A DNA stretch of 6,181 nucleotides from Bacillota bacterium. GTDB taxonomy: Bacteria > Bacillota > Clostridia > Christensenellales > Aristaeellaceae. Positions 5,792-6,181 of the stretch are shown here, one piece after another. The position numbers were made by a program, and so were the translations under genes. The stretch is from contig JAEYAR010000059.1 of assembly GCA_023404715.1 (NCBI GenBank), forward strand, positions 1 to 6,181. Direction: 5' to 3'. Under the pieces are notes generated by a model. That model searched no databases and was not told the DNA's origin. It saw nothing but the letters and a program-made list of their open reading frames with translations. Each line of letters starts with the position of its first letter. The first letter of the stretch is position 1.

Positions 5792-5938
5792 TCTTTTTCG
5801 CTCCTTGCGTTAGGACGCGTAACGCTCAAACCAGTGTGCGCGCAGGCCGCCGTACCGTCAATGTATCCGCTATAACCAGGCCTGCCTTGGCGGCTTGCAG
5901 CAAAGGCAAGGCTGTATCTAAGAAACGGAGTGATTCTG

Positions 5939-6181
5939 ATGCGTTATGCGATCGTCTATTCCAGTCAAACGGGCAACACTGCGCTGCTCGCCCGCCGCAT
6001 TAAAGCCGCGCTCGTCCCGCACGGCTGCGTCTGCTGCACCGAAACAGGTGCGAAAATTCCGGAGGCCGATCTGCTTTTCATCGGATTTTGGACGGACAAA
6101 GGTACTTGCGACGTAAGAACGGCCTCATTCCTTGCACGGCTATCCAGCCGGCGTGTCTTTCTCTTCGGCACGGCTGGTTTT
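5939..6181 (+). CDS. Flavodoxin-domain protein, 3' end cut by window edge
   Basis: Eighty-one codons are visible. The protein begins MRYAIVYSSQTGNTALLARR, where SSQTGNT (8-14) is the flavodoxin FMN-phosphate loop. LLFIGFWTDKGTCD (45-58) and RRVFLFGTAGF (71-81) follow; the GFWxDKGTCD and FGTAGF blocks mark a clostridial flavodoxin-like family (I believe Pfam Flavodoxin_3) of about 160-180 residues, so roughly half is missing. It probably binds FMN and passes electrons to a partner enzyme; the partner is not in view. C57 of the GTCD block is conserved in the family as I recall it. The ATG at 5939 has GGAG 8 nt upstream. It is preceded by a MarR gene and a 147-bp gap with no clear promoter, so read-through from the MarR promoter is likely. 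A resemblance to the bilS accessory gene is possible, not shown. Confidence 0.87.
   Translation, partial: MRYAIVYSSQTGNTALLARRIKAALVPHGCVCCTETGAKIPEADLLFIGFWTDKGTCDVRTASFLARLSSRRVFLFGTAGF

Noticed and set aside
5807..5825. GCGTTA/TAACGC hairpin after marR as a terminator
   Set aside because: The stem is short and no T-run follows, so it does not resemble an intrinsic terminator.
5871..5876. TATAAC as a -10 box for the flavodoxin gene
   Set aside because: No -35-like hexamer occurs 16-18 bp upstream and there is no extended -10.

Overview
The window looks like a chromosomal segment of a GC-rich, low-motility-style gut or anaerobe member of the Clostridia (Firmicutes). The evidence is the families present: a SpoVB-type MOP flippase, a DRTGG-domain protein of the clostridial kind, a DUF6062 protein, a small flavodoxin-domain protein with a GFWTDKGTCD signature, strong AGGAGG-type ribosome binding sites, and GC-rich third codon positions. 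There is no rRNA, tRNA, CRISPR array, insertion sequence or phage gene. The genus cannot be set from this stretch.

Layout. Positions 1-1177 (minus strand) hold a two-gene unit: a membrane-anchored SPOR-domain protein followed 17 bp later by a DRTGG-domain protein that runs off the left edge. Positions 1241-2399 (plus strand) hold a clear sigma-A-type promoter, a DUF6062 cysteine-motif protein, and a small Dabb-like (A/B-barrel) protein, closed by a strong hairpin at 2409-2450. This hairpin sits between convergent genes and probably serves both directions. Positions 2454-3514 (minus strand) hold a near-consensus promoter (TTGACG-17-TATAAT), a dCMP deaminase, and a nitroreductase-family protein whose start codon overlaps the deaminase stop (ATGA). 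Divergent from these, 3561-4868 (plus strand) encodes a SpoVB/MurJ-like lipid flippase.

The right-hand part is the most eventful. Positions 4878-5207 (minus strand) are the decayed remains of an EamA/DMT-type transporter: only the C-terminal half is recognisable, it is frameshifted at a run of six C (plus strand), and a start region and extended -10 promoter upstream appear to survive. Facing away from it, 5302-5340 is a compact autoregulatory-looking promoter in which two copies of TGAC-WWW-GTCA cover the -35 and -10 boxes. It drives a MarR-family regulator (5360-5791), followed by a flavodoxin-domain protein (5939 to the right edge).

How the genes work together. The deaminase and nitroreductase are translationally coupled, and SPOR and DRTGG are probably co-transcribed. 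The MarR regulator probably represses itself and its flavodoxin neighbour through the twin operator. A MarR plus a flavodoxin-domain protein recalls the bilQ/bilS accessory genes of gut bilirubin reductase loci, but the decisive reductase gene is not in view, so that remains a hypothesis.
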